Below are positions 1 to 10,942 of a stretch of 64,000 bases of DNA, in pieces. The stretch covers positions 1 through 64,000 of the forward strand of contig MCFE01000292.1 in assembly GCA_002104905.1 (NCBI GenBank), written 5' to 3'. The notes beneath the pieces were generated by a model. The model saw only the letters and a program-made list of their open reading frames with translations. It did not search any database and was not told the DNA's origin. Both the position numbers and the translations under genes were made by a program. Source of the stretch: Basidiobolus meristosporus CBS 931.73. Taxonomy: Eukaryota; Basidiobolomycota; Basidiobolomycetes; Basidiobolales; Basidiobolaceae. Each line of letters begins with the position of its first letter. Position 1 is the first letter of the stretch.

Positions 1-1401
1 AACTCGGTGCAATAAGTAATCGTTTCGGGATTTTAGATGTGACAGGAGTATAATTGCTGCTGCAAGAAGCATTGGGATCAACCAAGAAAGGCCCGCTATT
101 AAATTAAATTGTGGCTGATAAACGTAACCTGTGTAGATAATTGTAGCATTCTTGGCCTGTTGCAGTGTCGCCTCTCTTGTAAATTCACCAAGAGTCTCCT
201 GTAATAGCATATGTGCGGGTTTGTATCTTCCTAATGACTGAAACATATCATACTTAGACGTCGCTGCTTCTTTTACGAGATTTGTCGCATAAACAATCGG
301 ACCGTTTTCACACGTTGAATTGTTTCCGCAAGAAATCCAATTATTCAAAACGCCGATTTCTAGCTGCACCTTTTCTCGCATAAATGTAATGAGACCTTTT
401 ACACTCTTAGCAGAATAATTACTGTTTTGGTTGTACCATTCGACCTCTCCTTTGATGTTTGTGAATATTTCCCAGCGAGTGATGGAAGCATTGATGCTGC
501 ATGAATACTGAACACGGCACGATTTGGTCGTATTTACTTGCAACCGAAGATTGTCAATAGACTCCATAGTATATGGTGAGTTGTCGGCAATAGCCGAATG
601 TTGCCCGATGAACTCGAATACTGCTGGAAGTAAGCTACATTTCTGAACGGTTTCCTCTTGAACTATATCAAGCTTATCATCTCCAAATGAAACTGATGGT
701 GTGATGTCAGGAACTTCTTCTGTGGCTTCTGCTGTATATATCATGCAACTCTTTTGTAGAGGATGTACCTTCAACTTCCACCATCGCCAGTGTGCTTCCA
801 CAGGTTTGAGTTCGGCCAACGTCATTCGCAAAGGATGCTTTTTCAAGATATCATATCCAAGCAAAGGCTTTTCATTGTACACGATGTTATTCATGGAGGT
901 TAGTAGTGGGGCTCGTTGCTCAACTGATTTAAATAATGAATGTTCGCCTAAGTGGATTACTTGCGTTATTTGATAGGGAATATCTCCATATCGAACAATA
1001 TAGTGAGACCAAAGTAAACTTGTCAGTGGTAGTATGATCCCAATCAGAATTAGAGTACCAAACAAGGATGCGGTCGCTTTTTGTAATCCAAATCTATGTA
1101 TTCTCGCAAAGGATCCCAGTAACGTAAATACACCAGGAATATGTGTCATTGCAGTGGCAATTGCCCAATTATGTCCATAAAGCCGCGTTGTCTCCATTGT
1201 GCGGCGTCTGTTAATCCACCAGAGGCTCCATATAGCAGAACCAATTATTAATACGGATATAGAGCGAACACTAGTAAAAAATTGCAATACTAGCGTAGCC
1301 CATTTATCATCCAGAATGATTGACCCAAGCTGGGTTTCACATTGAGCTTCCATCAAGACATTTGCGACATCTGGGACTTTACAAGGAGTAAGGTGAACCA
1401 T
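1..1401 (-). CDS. Family A membrane protein, copy A1 (3' end beyond window)
   Basis: An open frame of 467 codons starts at 1401 and runs off the left edge without a stop. The product begins M-V-H-L-T-P-C and has the family layout. A first membrane segment ends in W-S-L-W-W followed by basic residues. Next come the conserved W-A-I-A-T-A-M-T-H stretch, a second hydrophobic segment, a long loop with N-x-S/T sites and paired cysteines, and a third membrane segment close to the window edge. It is most like copy A5 at 27171-28730. A TATA box lies 34 bases before the ATG, which supports this start. The molecular function is not known. The loop is probably outside the cell, because it carries potential glycosylation sites. 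It is followed on the same strand by A2 at 1777-3258. The C-terminal tail is missing only because the window ends. Confidence 0.8.
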   Translation of the reverse strand, partial: MVHLTPCKVPDVANVLMEAQCETQLGSIILDDKWATLVLQFFTSVRSISVLIIGSAIWSLWWINRRRTMETTRLYGHNWAIATAMTHIPGVFTLLGSFARIHRFGLQKATASLFGTLILIGIILPLTSLLWSHYIVRYGDIPYQITQVIHLGEHSLFKSVEQRAPLLTSMNNIVYNEKPLLGYDILKKHPLRMTLAELKPVEAHWRWWKLKVHPLQKSCMIYTAEATEEVPDITPSVSFGDDKLDIVQEETVQKCSLLPAVFEFIGQHSAIADNSPYTMESIDNLRLQVNTTKSCRVQYSCSINASITRWEIFTNIKGEVEWYNQNSNYSAKSVKGLITFMREKVQLEIGVLNNWISCGNNSTCENGPIVYATNLVKEAATSKYDMFQSLGRYKPAHMLLQETLGEFTREATLQQAKNATIIYTGYVYQPQFNLIAGLSWLIPMLLAAAIILLSHLKSRNDYLLHRV

Positions 1402-1434
1402 TTTCAGCTGCCTTTTTGGTTGTTACTACGCTTA

Positions 1435-1442
1435 TATTTATA
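1435..1442 (-). promoter_or_regulatory. TATA box of A1
   Basis: The minus strand reads TATAAATA 34 bases before the A1 ATG. The same spacing class is seen for most multicopy genes here. Confidence 0.6.
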
Positions 1443-1776
1443 GAACTTTATGTATACCAGGAATATATCGTTTGAGAACTTCTATGGCGGGGTATATTAG
1501 AGTAATACTGAATATCCTAATAGGGTACAATGATACACGGATAAATTGAATTGGTTCGTACTTGTAATCCTGTACTTAGCACATTTGCTGATTAATCTTT
1601 GTACACAAATCGGGATGTTTTATAATTATACCGCAAACTTGGCCATATAAAGAGAAAAGGGAAGCCATTACAAAAACGTTGGTGTAGCAACAAAACTATT
1701 ATTATTGAAGGTAACACTAATAGACACCGGGGGTAAAGGGGAGCAAGGTGCATCTTTAGATATGTATGAAGCTAGA

Positions 1777-3258
1777 CTATTCTTTATTATAAATGGTAGG
1801 CCATCTGTACAGTGCAAGCTCTGATTCACCTTGGGAAGGTGACTGGTAGGTGATAGCTGTTTTATCAATCAATTCCCAGGAATCTAGCATGTCTTTGACA
1901 GGCTTGTGGTGCCTCGATTTGAAGATCGAAATACCAATTGTAATTCCACTCAGGAGCATAGTTATTAGCCAGCACAAACCCATCACCCAGGAAACCATTA
2001 ATTTCCGAACGACCCCTTCAATTTTGAGCTCTACTTCTCCGAAATTCTTTGTAGCAGCCTCACGAAGAAGCTCATTAAATGTCTCAGCAAGGATTGTCGA
2101 GGGTGATCGATTTCTGCCTAGACTTCTGTATGCAAGGTACTTGGCACTTGCGGCTTGTTTCAAAATGTTGATGATTTTATACTTCCATTCTTGCTCATTC
2201 AGCCAAGAACGCATTTTTTCATCATCGATACCAATTGATTCTTGCCAATGATTTACAAACTCATTGAGATTGTTGAAGGTATTTGATGAAGAATCTATTA
2301 GCCACCCTATTTCATTGGTCGTGTTGGTGTAAATGTTGCCTTCGGTAACTCGGATTTCAATGCCACATGTGTAGCTAAGTGAGCACCGCTGACCAGTGAG
2401 GTTCGCCTCCTTGATACCAATAACGCTATCAAGCTTCAGTGGCGAATTATTGCTAATAAACTTATCATCAAAGAAAAAGTCAATTGAAGATCTTAAAATG
2501 GTGCACTCTCCTGTAAGAGTTTCTGAAACCCTCTCAGCATTATCCTCTCCAAAGCTAACGGTGAAGTTAGTCTTTGGTCTGACTGAGTGAACCACACCTT
2601 TGGCAATATTGCAGGAGCCCAATTTTGGTACAATCTCGGTGTACCACCATGCTGGCACCGGTTTGGGAGGAAAAATAGCGGCATTAGACATTCGTTTGGA
2701 ATGTTCCTTGAATATATCCCCAGATAGAAAAGGTTTTTCTGAATAGGACACTTCTCCAAAAGATGTCACTAATGCATTTCGATTTTTGATAGATGCCGTT
2801 ATATTCGATTCAATCTTTTTACTCCATCTGTAATGATATGAAACCTCAGTTTCGCCCTGGATGTAAACCCCGGAGGTAAAGCCCAGCAGTGGTAGTGCTA
2901 CTCCTGTTGCAAAGACCCAGAGAATTAACGAGAGAGAAGGCACTTTATATTTGTACATCTTCCAAAGTGAGCTGGTAGCAGTGATAATTCCTGGCATATG
3001 AGTCATTGCAGTTCCAACGACCCAGGAATTTCCATGCAGCTGTTTGACTGGACTATTCGCGTACCGACGCCACCACCATATGCTCCAAATCGCCTGCGTA
3101 GCCAACATTACCATTAACGGCCGAATTAAGGAGACCAGGTTTGAAGCAATTGAGGCCCATGCTACATCCATTGTCACCATACCAAAAGGTACCTCACATT
3201 GGGCCTGAATTGTGCCTTCGCCCGCACCAGGAACATTGCATGATGTATAATATACCAT
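1777..3258 (-). CDS. Family A membrane protein, copy A2 (493 aa)
   Basis: This is a complete 493-residue, intronless member of family A, starting M-V-Y-Y-T. Predicted membrane segments lie at about residues 41-63 (ending I-W-W-W-R-R-Y), 106-130 and 422-446. Between the second and third is a loop of about 290 residues with several N-x-S/T sites and a C-x-L-x-Y-x-C pair, probably extracellular. The 47-residue tail contains D-S-W-E-L-I and ends Y-R-W-P-T-I-Y-N-K-E. That tail pattern recurs in A3 and A4. A TATA box lies 41 bases before the ATG. I do not recognise a named domain. A receptor-like or wall/surface role is a guess from topology only. It lies downstream of, and on the same strand as, no other intact gene except A1. 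Confidence 0.85.
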   Translation of the reverse strand: MVYYTSCNVPGAGEGTIQAQCEVPFGMVTMDVAWASIASNLVSLIRPLMVMLATQAIWSIWWWRRYANSPVKQLHGNSWVVGTAMTHMPGIITATSSLWKMYKYKVPSLSLILWVFATGVALPLLGFTSGVYIQGETEVSYHYRWSKKIESNITASIKNRNALVTSFGEVSYSEKPFLSGDIFKEHSKRMSNAAIFPPKPVPAWWYTEIVPKLGSCNIAKGVVHSVRPKTNFTVSFGEDNAERVSETLTGECTILRSSIDFFFDDKFISNNSPLKLDSVIGIKEANLTGQRCSLSYTCGIEIRVTEGNIYTNTTNEIGWLIDSSSNTFNNLNEFVNHWQESIGIDDEKMRSWLNEQEWKYKIINILKQAASAKYLAYRSLGRNRSPSTILAETFNELLREAATKNFGEVELKIEGVVRKLMVSWVMGLCWLITMLLSGITIGISIFKSRHHKPVKDMLDSWELIDKTAITYQSPSQGESELALYRWPTIYNKE

Positions 3259-3298
3259 ATTAGTAGGTTTGAAGTTCGCTCATTGAGAAGATCTGCCA

Positions 3299-3306
3299 TT
3301 TATATA
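3299..3306 (-). promoter_or_regulatory. TATA box of A2
   Basis: TATATAAA on the minus strand, 41 bases before the A2 start codon. Confidence 0.6.
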
Positions 3307-5689
3307 CAAATGTTGTTACCTCACACTGGAAAATATAATTCACCCTCAGCTTCCTAAGCCATTGAGACTGGAACTGAACTTGCATCGACAACCGGAATCA
3401 AATGTCATTTTATCATTTACACGATGTGGTGCACGAGTATTTCCTAACAAGTTCGATATACTCCTACCTTAGTGGCACATTTTTATCCAGTTTAGGATAT
3501 ATCGGGCGAAAAGTGCAATTACACAGCTGCCCTAATCCGAAACGGCTACCAATTGAACCGCACTATAAATAATTTGAATTTAAAGTTGCACAACCATCGA
3601 TTACTTCCAGGTTCCTCTAGGATTGACAGCAGGTATGCCGAAACTAGTATAGTAGCTAATCTCGAGATAAATGAACTGTAAGATATTTCTAAATCTTCGT
3701 TAATTTTGAGAAACAGCTCTTGGATAAATTAGCTTGATCAGTACCTCTTGTAGTCTTTCCTCCAATACCTTGGAGATATAATCATTGCTATCAATAGGGA
3801 TCTAATAATCTTTTCTACATTATAGGTAGTTACCTTTAGTTTGTCACTGGTTCAATTCCAGCAAGAGATGCCCCGGTATTGTGATAGTTACCTTGATAGA
3901 GAAAAGATATTAACGTACCTCAAACAAGCAATTGCAATAGCAGTTGTCGCACCCTATATCCACTTAGTATTACTTCAGTGTCTAACAATTCGATCTGGTT
4001 GACTGGAGTTTATGATTTCGAGGTGGCACATATAGGGGAAAGTCAAGAGCAGCAGCATTTACGATAATACCTATGGCTCCATGTAATATACTTGCATTAC
4101 ACTGTGAGATACTTTAAACATGCATCATTTCTTCACCTAATCCAGCCTCGGTAGAATATAACTTTCATATTACGTGGTTGCTTCCCAGGCACAAGAGAGG
4201 CTAGTACTTAATGAGATGTTTTTTATTGGCTCAATCACCTCAGTATTTCGGGTACCAGGCTTGGCCAATATTTCGAGTTGGTCATATATCACGGAGCCTT
4301 CCGACGCTATTGTATTTAGCCTAGCATTCAAGCAATCATCCGCTTTGGGATGAGATTGTATTATGAAAAACGGCTACCTACCTTGATAGACTTGGGGCTT
4401 AAACCAAGTATTTTTACTTTACGAATAAGACGAATATACTCTAAATACTGTTTATTGCATTGTGCAACCACAATAATCCACTAGTTGGAATTCCACTAAG
4501 CTTAATTTCCTCGATTTGTTATACTGATCAGACTGTGACTTCAAGTGCGAGTATAAATGTGTAGAAATCAAGTAGCTGAACTAGATAACGGATCTGAGCC
4601 TCCTTAGTCCGGTTGTGGCTGTGAATGCAGTTAGTTAGTATGCATACTAATGGGCAGGTAGCATCGTGGTCCACATATTATCGAGATTGCGAATCACGAA
4701 CTTCAGGTATCAGGATCTAGATCTGGATATCTTACACGTGTTGCCCATTTCGGTAGACTCTGCAACCGCAAACCAAACAGTTGTACCAAGGATACTAGCT
4801 CCATTTTTGTAACAAAAAACGAAACTGTTGATATATCGGGATGTAGTCAAGCGTCAACTGCCCTATCATAACATACGGTTGAAGGTGAAAACGCCTTTTT
4901 AGGTGTTGTACCTGGATATCCTCACAGCCTAATGCTTGTTAACTCTGCTTGAATTGAAGGGCAATGATCATATGGGAATTTTTAAGAGGGATGAAGGGCT
5001 CAATTTTACCGGAAAAAACTCATCAGGTATGTCCCGGCGTATATGACATTAACTGCTGATAGTGTTATTCTTTCCAAATATAATATACACTGGGTATTAC
5101 TGAATATTGCCATTCTTAGCCTTGGGTATGGCAATTTAATTCATGTGAAAGCACTATATCCGTAGGTTCAGAATGACTATAACATTACTAAGGTTTTTCG
5201 AAATCATATGTTGATTCGGTGCAATCTTCCGCAAATCGAACAACTATTTTTAGTATACAGCTCTTCTAGCTGAACCAATTTAAATTGTGTGAAACTCAGT
5301 AGATTTTGCATTCGAGGCCGGAACGGTATTTATAAACTGCCCAAGCTTTGGATGCGAGTTATTGTTTCATCATTATAAAGTAATACGTTGAACACAATCG
5401 CTAGCACCAATCGTTTCAAAAGTCATCGGTGGTTTCTAAATGCCATCCACATTTATGAATGCGTGCCACGCCCTACTTTTTACTTTCTTATATTGGCTAG
5501 GTAATATGGGGTATTGAGGAATAATACTAGATCACCGAGTGGACTAAAAATCTTTTAAATTTTATTACGAATCAATTCCTTGCCAGATACTTTTTATACA
5601 ATTATAGGTCCAACATCAAGTCAAATATTTGGGATTATGGTAGTCAGGTGTTAACAAGTATATTCGAAATGACTCATCCACTAGTATAC
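3307..5689. other. Non-coding spacer with dispersed repeat pieces
   Basis: There is no convincing gene in these 2.4 kb. Two dispersed repeats are visible. One spans about 4170-4325, contains a CCCAGGCACAAGAGAG core, and recurs at about 7141-7330 and 9916-10060. The other spans about 4863-4935, contains TTTTAGGTGTTGTA, and recurs at about 9595-9665. The first also matches a short motif (ACTTCCCAAGCACAAGAG) upstream of family B genes at 36.5, 42.0 and 49.1 kb. It may therefore be a relic of B-gene upstream DNA. Confidence 0.5.
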
Positions 5690-5696
5690 TATAAAT
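5690..5696 (+). promoter_or_regulatory. TATA box of C1
   Basis: TATAAAT lies 43-49 bases before the ATG at 5739. Confidence 0.6.
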
Positions 5697-5738
5697 TGCT
5701 CTTGTCACAGCTCATTAAACCATACTCAAGGTATCAAG

Positions 5739-6697
5739 ATGGTCAAGCTTCTAGTAATAGCTCTGACGTGGTACATTGGCATTGCTCAAGCACTTAATTA
5801 CGATGAAGTTTATATGCTGCAAGACTCCGACTTATATCTTTCCCCAGACCTGTCAAGCAAAAGTCATCTTAGAATAAGTAGGGGAGCTGCTGTAAAAGTT
5901 GTGTGCCAAGTGCCGGATGCTAAACCAAGTGCCGGAAAGAAGCCAAAGTAGGTGCCTTTACATCCAAGATACCTGGACTTATATTAACACCGAAATTTAG
6001 TGTATGGAGTAAGGTTCAATATGGAGAGCTCCGTGGCTTTATACCCTATGTACGGATGGAGCATATCGAAAGCTGGCTGCCAGGGGCTCCCCAATGTAAA
6101 TGTCGGGAACCTCCCAGCGTACTCTGCGTGGACGATCGAAAGATTACACACATGGAAGCTTTGGAGTCCTTAAAGACCCATAATATTTCAATTAGTTGCA
6201 GTGAAGATACAGGATGCCCTTCACTTGAAAATATCCGTTACGAAACTCTTAACGGGTTTATTAATTTTATTGCGGCTAGCCCATGCAAAGGTGTTCAGCT
6301 TATTGGAGGGACAGAGTTGCAAGATCCCATACAAAACTTCTCCCATCATTATTCACATCAAAATGGCTTCCGTGTGGACTTCACATCAAGCCCTTGTATT
6401 GATGCATTCATCCATAATCAATTCCTTGACATTGGTTACCGAGCTTATGGAAGTCCAGATCAGCTGTACGTCGCATGTAGCGGGAATACGGTGGCATGGA
6501 AGCAAGACTATTGGGAGATGAGTGCCTACGTTAATGGTGGAAGTAAAATTGTAGCAGAAAACTCAAATTGCACTGCAAGTTCCTCAGGGGAATATCAAGC
6601 ACCAATTCAACAGGTTACAGGGACCGCCAACATTGAGGAGCATCGTCCAATTTATCTGTTCCTAAGCATAATCATGTTTTTGGGTTGGAACATATAA
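5739..6697 (+). CDS. Family C secreted SH3-like / M15-like protein, copy C1
   Basis: Two exons, 5739-5947 and 6001-6697, joined across a 53-base GT-AG intron, give about 301 residues. A signal peptide (residues 1-19) precedes an SH3b-like domain that spans the intron: the first part contains V-K-V-V-C-Q, and exon 2 opens V-W-S-K-V followed by G-F-I-P-Y. The C-terminal domain has G-G-T-E and then S-H-Q-N-G-F-R-V-D. This matches the H-x6-D zinc signature of peptidase M15 (H189, D196). The place where M15 enzymes carry their last histidine reads Y-W-E (240-242), so activity is doubtful. The last 15-20 residues are hydrophobic, suggesting a GPI signal or membrane anchor. The intron position is shared with C2 and C3. 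The next gene-like sequence downstream is a family B pseudogene. Confidence 0.75.
5948..6000 (+). other. Intron of C1
   Basis: It runs from GTAGGT to TTTAG, with TTAAC as a possible branch site near 5984. Reading through it meets a stop at once. Splicing joins the frames and gives the same V/I-W-S junction as in C2 and C3. Confidence 0.7.
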
Positions 6698-8621
6698 TTG
6701 GTTCAATATCATCAAACAAAACGTAAAAAGCAACAGCTTAGGAGTTATCGACTAGTAGATGGTTCATAAATTCTCCCCTTTGTATACATGAGGACCATTA
6801 GGTATAGGGCTCAAATGAAATCATATTTAGATTGATTACTCCTGATAGATGTTCTTTATATAAATCCCATATGCCATAGTGCAAGGAACTTGAAATCACC
6901 AAAGCAAATACTAGTTTCTGAATTCGATTAATATGTCTACAGAACGGAACAGAATTCTCTAGAATTGCCTCATTAATTAACTTAGTTCTAGCCTATGATT
7001 TTCAAATATTGTATTGCCCAAAACCCGGAGAACCCGGGCTTTGACCATATTGCAGAAGCTCAATTTTCGTAGTCTCTACGTATCAGAACTCTACTATATT
7101 TTTTGGTCGCCCATATCAGTACAGCTAGGATCTGGTTTTCACACGGTGCGGTTACTTCCCAGGCACAAGAGAGCTTGGTACTTTATGAGAGACCATGTAT
7201 TGGCATATTCACCCCTAGAGCTTCGGATGTCGAGCTCGGATAATATTTGGAGTCGATCATATCTCATGGTGCCTACCGATACTCTTTATTCAACCATTTG
7301 TTCAAGCAATCATCCGCTTTGGAACAAACAGTATATTGTGCACAACACTTCACGGAAGGGTACAACCTACCTTGATAGGCTCATATCAAGTATTCTGGCT
7401 TGACAAATTGGTCCAGTGCAATTAAGAATACTGCTTAAGGTCATGGGTTGGGACTCCGTGTGTAACTGCATGAGAGTTCATTAGGTTTAGTCATAATTAT
7501 TTGAAATACAGACCGGACTGTAGAACAATCATTAATTTACTATAGGAAACCCGCTAAATTGAATTTGCTCTATATGCTATACAGAGTAAAGTGTTACCTT
7601 AGGCGAGATTAACAATGAAGAGGAGTCATATAGCGGAACTAGAACCGTGCCTTCTTAATCCGGTTGTGACTGTGAAAGTGGATTTTTGCAATGTAGGAAT
7701 GGTATAGTGTAACTGGACGAAGATCCGAGACTTCTTAATCCAGTAATAACTGTGAACGTGATTTGCCATTAAGCATATTACCCAACGTTCGTTCCAATAT
7801 TATCAAGGCGAATTTTTGGTATCTCGATCTGGTTCTGAAAATTACGCTACGAGCATTTATTTTGGAGAATTCTTCAACGGTATATCATCTTTGAAAAAGG
7901 GGTAATATTCTGTCGCTTGAGGAGAGCTCCGAAGGATGCGACCGGAGGAAGTGAAGTAACCACCCTGGGGATATGAGAAAATGTCATTGGAATGGTTCGC
8001 GGTGTAATAAGCTCAATAATCATAAAATAAGATGGCACAACTAAATAGATATATATTTTCTTATCAGCGAAGATAAATAGAAATTTATGCGCTTATGCTC
8101 TGAGATGACTCATATTGCCAATACGTTTGAGAGTATGATCACCTATAACACTATAATTATCATTTTAGATTTCACTAAGCCACTGTGTAATGGGTATATT
8201 TATCGTGCGTAGATAATACTCGAGCTCTAATAGATGTCGGTAAGGTTGGCATATACTGCAATACGAAGTAATGCAAAAAACCCCAAGCCAAGAATATACA
8301 TTACTGTTTCAGTCATGAGATAATAAAATCTAAATGAACATACCAAGTAGGTTGGTAATTAGTGATACCTTTAGGTGGTTCAAACATGGTCACAAGAATA
8401 CGTCAAGGTGTAAACATGTTAGTTCTATTTCTGTAGCAATGCCAAACTAGATATTCCTAATATCTCCTGATAATATCATAGATCCGGAACATGAGCAAGG
8501 CCACAACGGCAGTTCTTCTGAAGGAGGCATGGTACACCAGTTTGATTTGTCGCAAACTACATATCTCAAAAGGAAAATAAAATCCACTTGCTATAGAGCT
8601 TGTCAGGAAATAACTGAGCAT
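6698..8621. other. Non-coding spacer
   Basis: No supported gene. A diverged copy of the CCCAGGCACAAGAGAG repeat occupies about 7141-7330. A short unit with CTTCTTAATCC followed by GTGA or CTGTGAA occurs near 7652 and again near 7730, with a related copy near 4600. The remainder is AT-rich unique sequence. Confidence 0.45.
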
Positions 8622-8682
8622 ATATATATATATATATAGTTTACCTGTCATTCATACTACCATCAGATACTCTATTATCAGG

Positions 8683-9281
8683 ATGTCCAAGGCTGGGATT
8701 TTCAAAGACAACAACCGCTCATCCACCGTAATCATTTGTGACATTGCCACCGTGAATGCGACCACAATGCCAAAGTTAGGGGAACCATGGTTTACTCCAA
8801 GTATTCCAATGGGGGCTTTGGAATTTCTATATCTGTAATTGGGCCTTTGTCTTCATTTTCAGTGCCTAAAAACACCACCATTCAGCGGGCTGTAGGAGGA
8901 TACAGTATGCACCTTGAGTCTAATGACACCTCTGAAGTTTCCATGTTCAAGCTCTAGGATGGTGAACAAACATCAGGGATTTCTAATGTGTTTATGGGTG
9001 AATTTTCGCATCGCTCCGCCATTAAATACAGAAGAGAAGACAAAAAGGTCGTGATGGCAAGCTTCTATTGCTCATCCTTCATGGTGGTTCGCAATGTGAT
9101 GAAGTATGCCTACATGTGCGACATTGCTATCATGTTAGATGGTAGCGGTTCTTCTCAGATATTGGGAGTTGACCCATCCATGGTATCGAGTAGCAATCGA
9201 AAAGGTACATACTATGGGAGCTACTCTAATGAAAGTCGTGCAATATACTCCATGGTTACCGTCAACAGTAACTCATGTTAA
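8683..9281 (+). pseudogene. Family B (NAGPA-like) pseudogene B1
   Basis: The start, M-S-K-A-G-I-F-K-D, and the 3' half (S-A-I-x-Y-R-R-E-D through I-M-L-D-G-S-G-S-S-Q and Y-S-M-V-T-V) are clearly related to B7 at 37448-38227. A deletion of more than 100 bases after codon 28 removes the conserved N-G-G-F-F region, shifts the frame and brings a stop near 8838. The normal C-terminus is also lost. The 3' half remains open from 8988. A long TA run at 8622-8638 sits where B7 has its TATA box, 45 bases before the ATG. This appears to be a dead copy of the B7 lineage. Confidence 0.75.
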
Positions 9282-10072
9282 CAGAGTGGTCATTCCCATA
9301 TCCAAGGCAAGATATAAGCTACAAAAATAGATTTAAATCATTGCTATAAATACACATTAACTATTCTGCTTTTAACTAGTATTCCTTCGTATAACAGTTG
9401 CGCGGTTATTTTGTAACTCCGTGCTTAATGTATTCCGCTTCTCCTGTATATTCTCTATACATTGCCTACCTCGCAGGCCTGGGAACTTGGAATCTGTTCA
9501 ATAAGGGTCGTGGGGCATTGTAGTGGCGATATCTGATTGGAATGTGATATTCCTGGACTATATGAATCACAATAAGGGTCAAGCATGAGGTGCCCTATCA
9601 TGATATATGATTGAGGGTGAAACTGTTGTTTTAGGTGTTGTAACTGGACATCCTCAGTCCAATCGCTAATTAACTTTACATAGATTTATGAGCTCCATTC
9701 AGTATTATGATCAAACATTGGCTCAATAGACTATATTTGAAATATTGTATTTCAAGTGAATTTAATATCACGAAGCACATAGAATTTTGTATTTACAATT
9801 GTAGCATTTTGGTGTATTCCGGTTTTAAAAGCGCTATGAGAAAAGTGCAATCATATGATGAGATACTTAAAGTGTGCACCTAATTGAACGTCGCTAGAAC
9901 CCAGCTTTAATTTGATATGGTTACTTTCCAAGCACAAGAGAGGTTGGCGCTTATTGAGAGGTCATTTATTGGCCCATTCACCTCAGTATTTCATATGTCA
10001 AGCTCGGTCAATATTTCAAGCTAACCCTATTTCATGGAGCCTTCCGATACCACTGTATGTAGCTATTTACTC
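9282..10072. repeat. Spacer with dispersed repeats
   Basis: Two repeat pieces are visible: about 9595-9665 (related to 4863-4935) and about 9916-10060 (AAGCACAAGAGAGG core, related to about 4170-4325 and 7141-7330). The second lies directly upstream of B2. This fits the idea that the repeat is old upstream DNA of family B. Confidence 0.45.
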
Positions 10073-10080
10073 TATATATA
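10073..10080 (+). promoter_or_regulatory. Possible TATA box of B2
   Basis: TATATATA lies 74 bases before the first ATG (10154), a little farther than in the sister genes. Confidence 0.4.
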
Positions 10081-10153
10081 TTAACGTTTGACAACAACAT
10101 CCGAATGTTCTGTAGATATATGCTGACAATCACATTAAATAGAGCTCCGGGCA

Positions 10154-10942
10154 TTGAGTAAGCATCAAGAAGAGATGTCTACCAAAAATGATCTCAATGA
10201 AGCAAGAGTCAACAAGTTCACTTTTAGTGGTCTTAAAGTAACTGCTATTGTTACAAGTATCGAAGCAGTAGATATCACCAATGTTGGACCCACTACCGTC
10301 GGAAAAAGTAACTTCTGTGGATCAAACGGCTGCTATTTTAATTATTCTACTGGAAACTTGGTAGCGATTGCTTGTACTTCTGGAGGGAAAGCTGTCCGTA
10401 GTGGTGGTGAAGAGCATGCTAACAAATACAAGCGAGGGACCATGATTTGCCGCAAACTAGCCAATGGAGAACTGACCATCTCGGTCTCAGCTATAAATAA
10501 GCTATCTGAATTAGCAATACCTCTCGGTGAGATAAGGTGGGCCATTGGTGGACTCGGGCTTCATTTGGACTCAACTATGACCAATGAAAATTGGATGGAC
10601 CATATTGTACGTACGGAGCATGCAAAGAGCGTTGGCCGAATATATCCTGAGGGCAAGGCAGCTAGAACAGCTATTGGATATAGGAGAGCTGATAACAAAA
10701 TTGTCTTGACCAGCATTGAATCAGCTACGCCCTCGATGGTTCGAGACCTGATGAAGTCATATATTGGATGTGACCTTGGCGTGATGCTTGATGGAGGAGC
10801 TTCATCCCAAATCAAAGGTAAAACTCCAGGGGGTGTTGTTGAACTTGCGGACTATGAGAACCAGGGCAAAGATCAGCATATTTATTCCATGGTTACAGTT
10901 AGCCCTTCCCGTTGGATATCTAATCCTCAAATGCGTAGATAG
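10154..10942 (+). CDS. Family B NAGPA-like protein, copy B2 (262 aa)
   Basis: A complete single-domain protein of the NAGPA / phosphodiester glycosidase type. This family hydrolyses sugar-phosphodiester bonds, for example uncovering mannose-6-phosphate in animals; bacteria have many homologues. Visible hallmarks are a central R-T-A-I-G-Y-R-R, then V-M-L-D-G-G-A-S-S-Q (D at about residue 213), then Y-S-M-V-T-V near the end. The usual glycine loop D-G-G-G-S-S is changed to D-G-G-A-S-S, so activity is uncertain. The N-G-G-F-F motif of the sisters appears as N-G-C-Y-F. There is no signal peptide or membrane segment, so it is probably cytoplasmic or unconventionally exported. An in-frame ATG at 10175 is an alternative start. 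It is closest to the B6/B8/B9 group. Confidence 0.75.
   Translation: MSKHQEEMSTKNDLNEARVNKFTFSGLKVTAIVTSIEAVDITNVGPTTVGKSNFCGSNGCYFNYSTGNLVAIACTSGGKAVRSGGEEHANKYKRGTMICRKLANGELTISVSAINKLSELAIPLGEIRWAIGGLGLHLDSTMTNENWMDHIVRTEHAKSVGRIYPEGKAARTAIGYRRADNKIVLTSIESATPSMVRDLMKSYIGCDLGVMLDGGASSQIKGKTPGGVVELADYENQGKDQHIYSMVTVSPSRWISNPQMRR

Noticed and set aside
1850-2251. Plus-strand frames inside family A genes (also near 2396, 27877 and 28035).
   Set aside because: They are antisense to clear membrane-protein genes and have no support of their own.
7014-7403. A 129-codon plus-strand frame starting M-P-K-T-R-R-T.
   Set aside because: Much of it overlaps a dispersed repeat also found at 4.2 and 9.9 kb, where the frame is not kept, and it shows no domain.
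8622-8638. TA run as a separate microsatellite feature.
   Set aside because: It occupies the TATA position of the B1 pseudogene and is short; it is described there.
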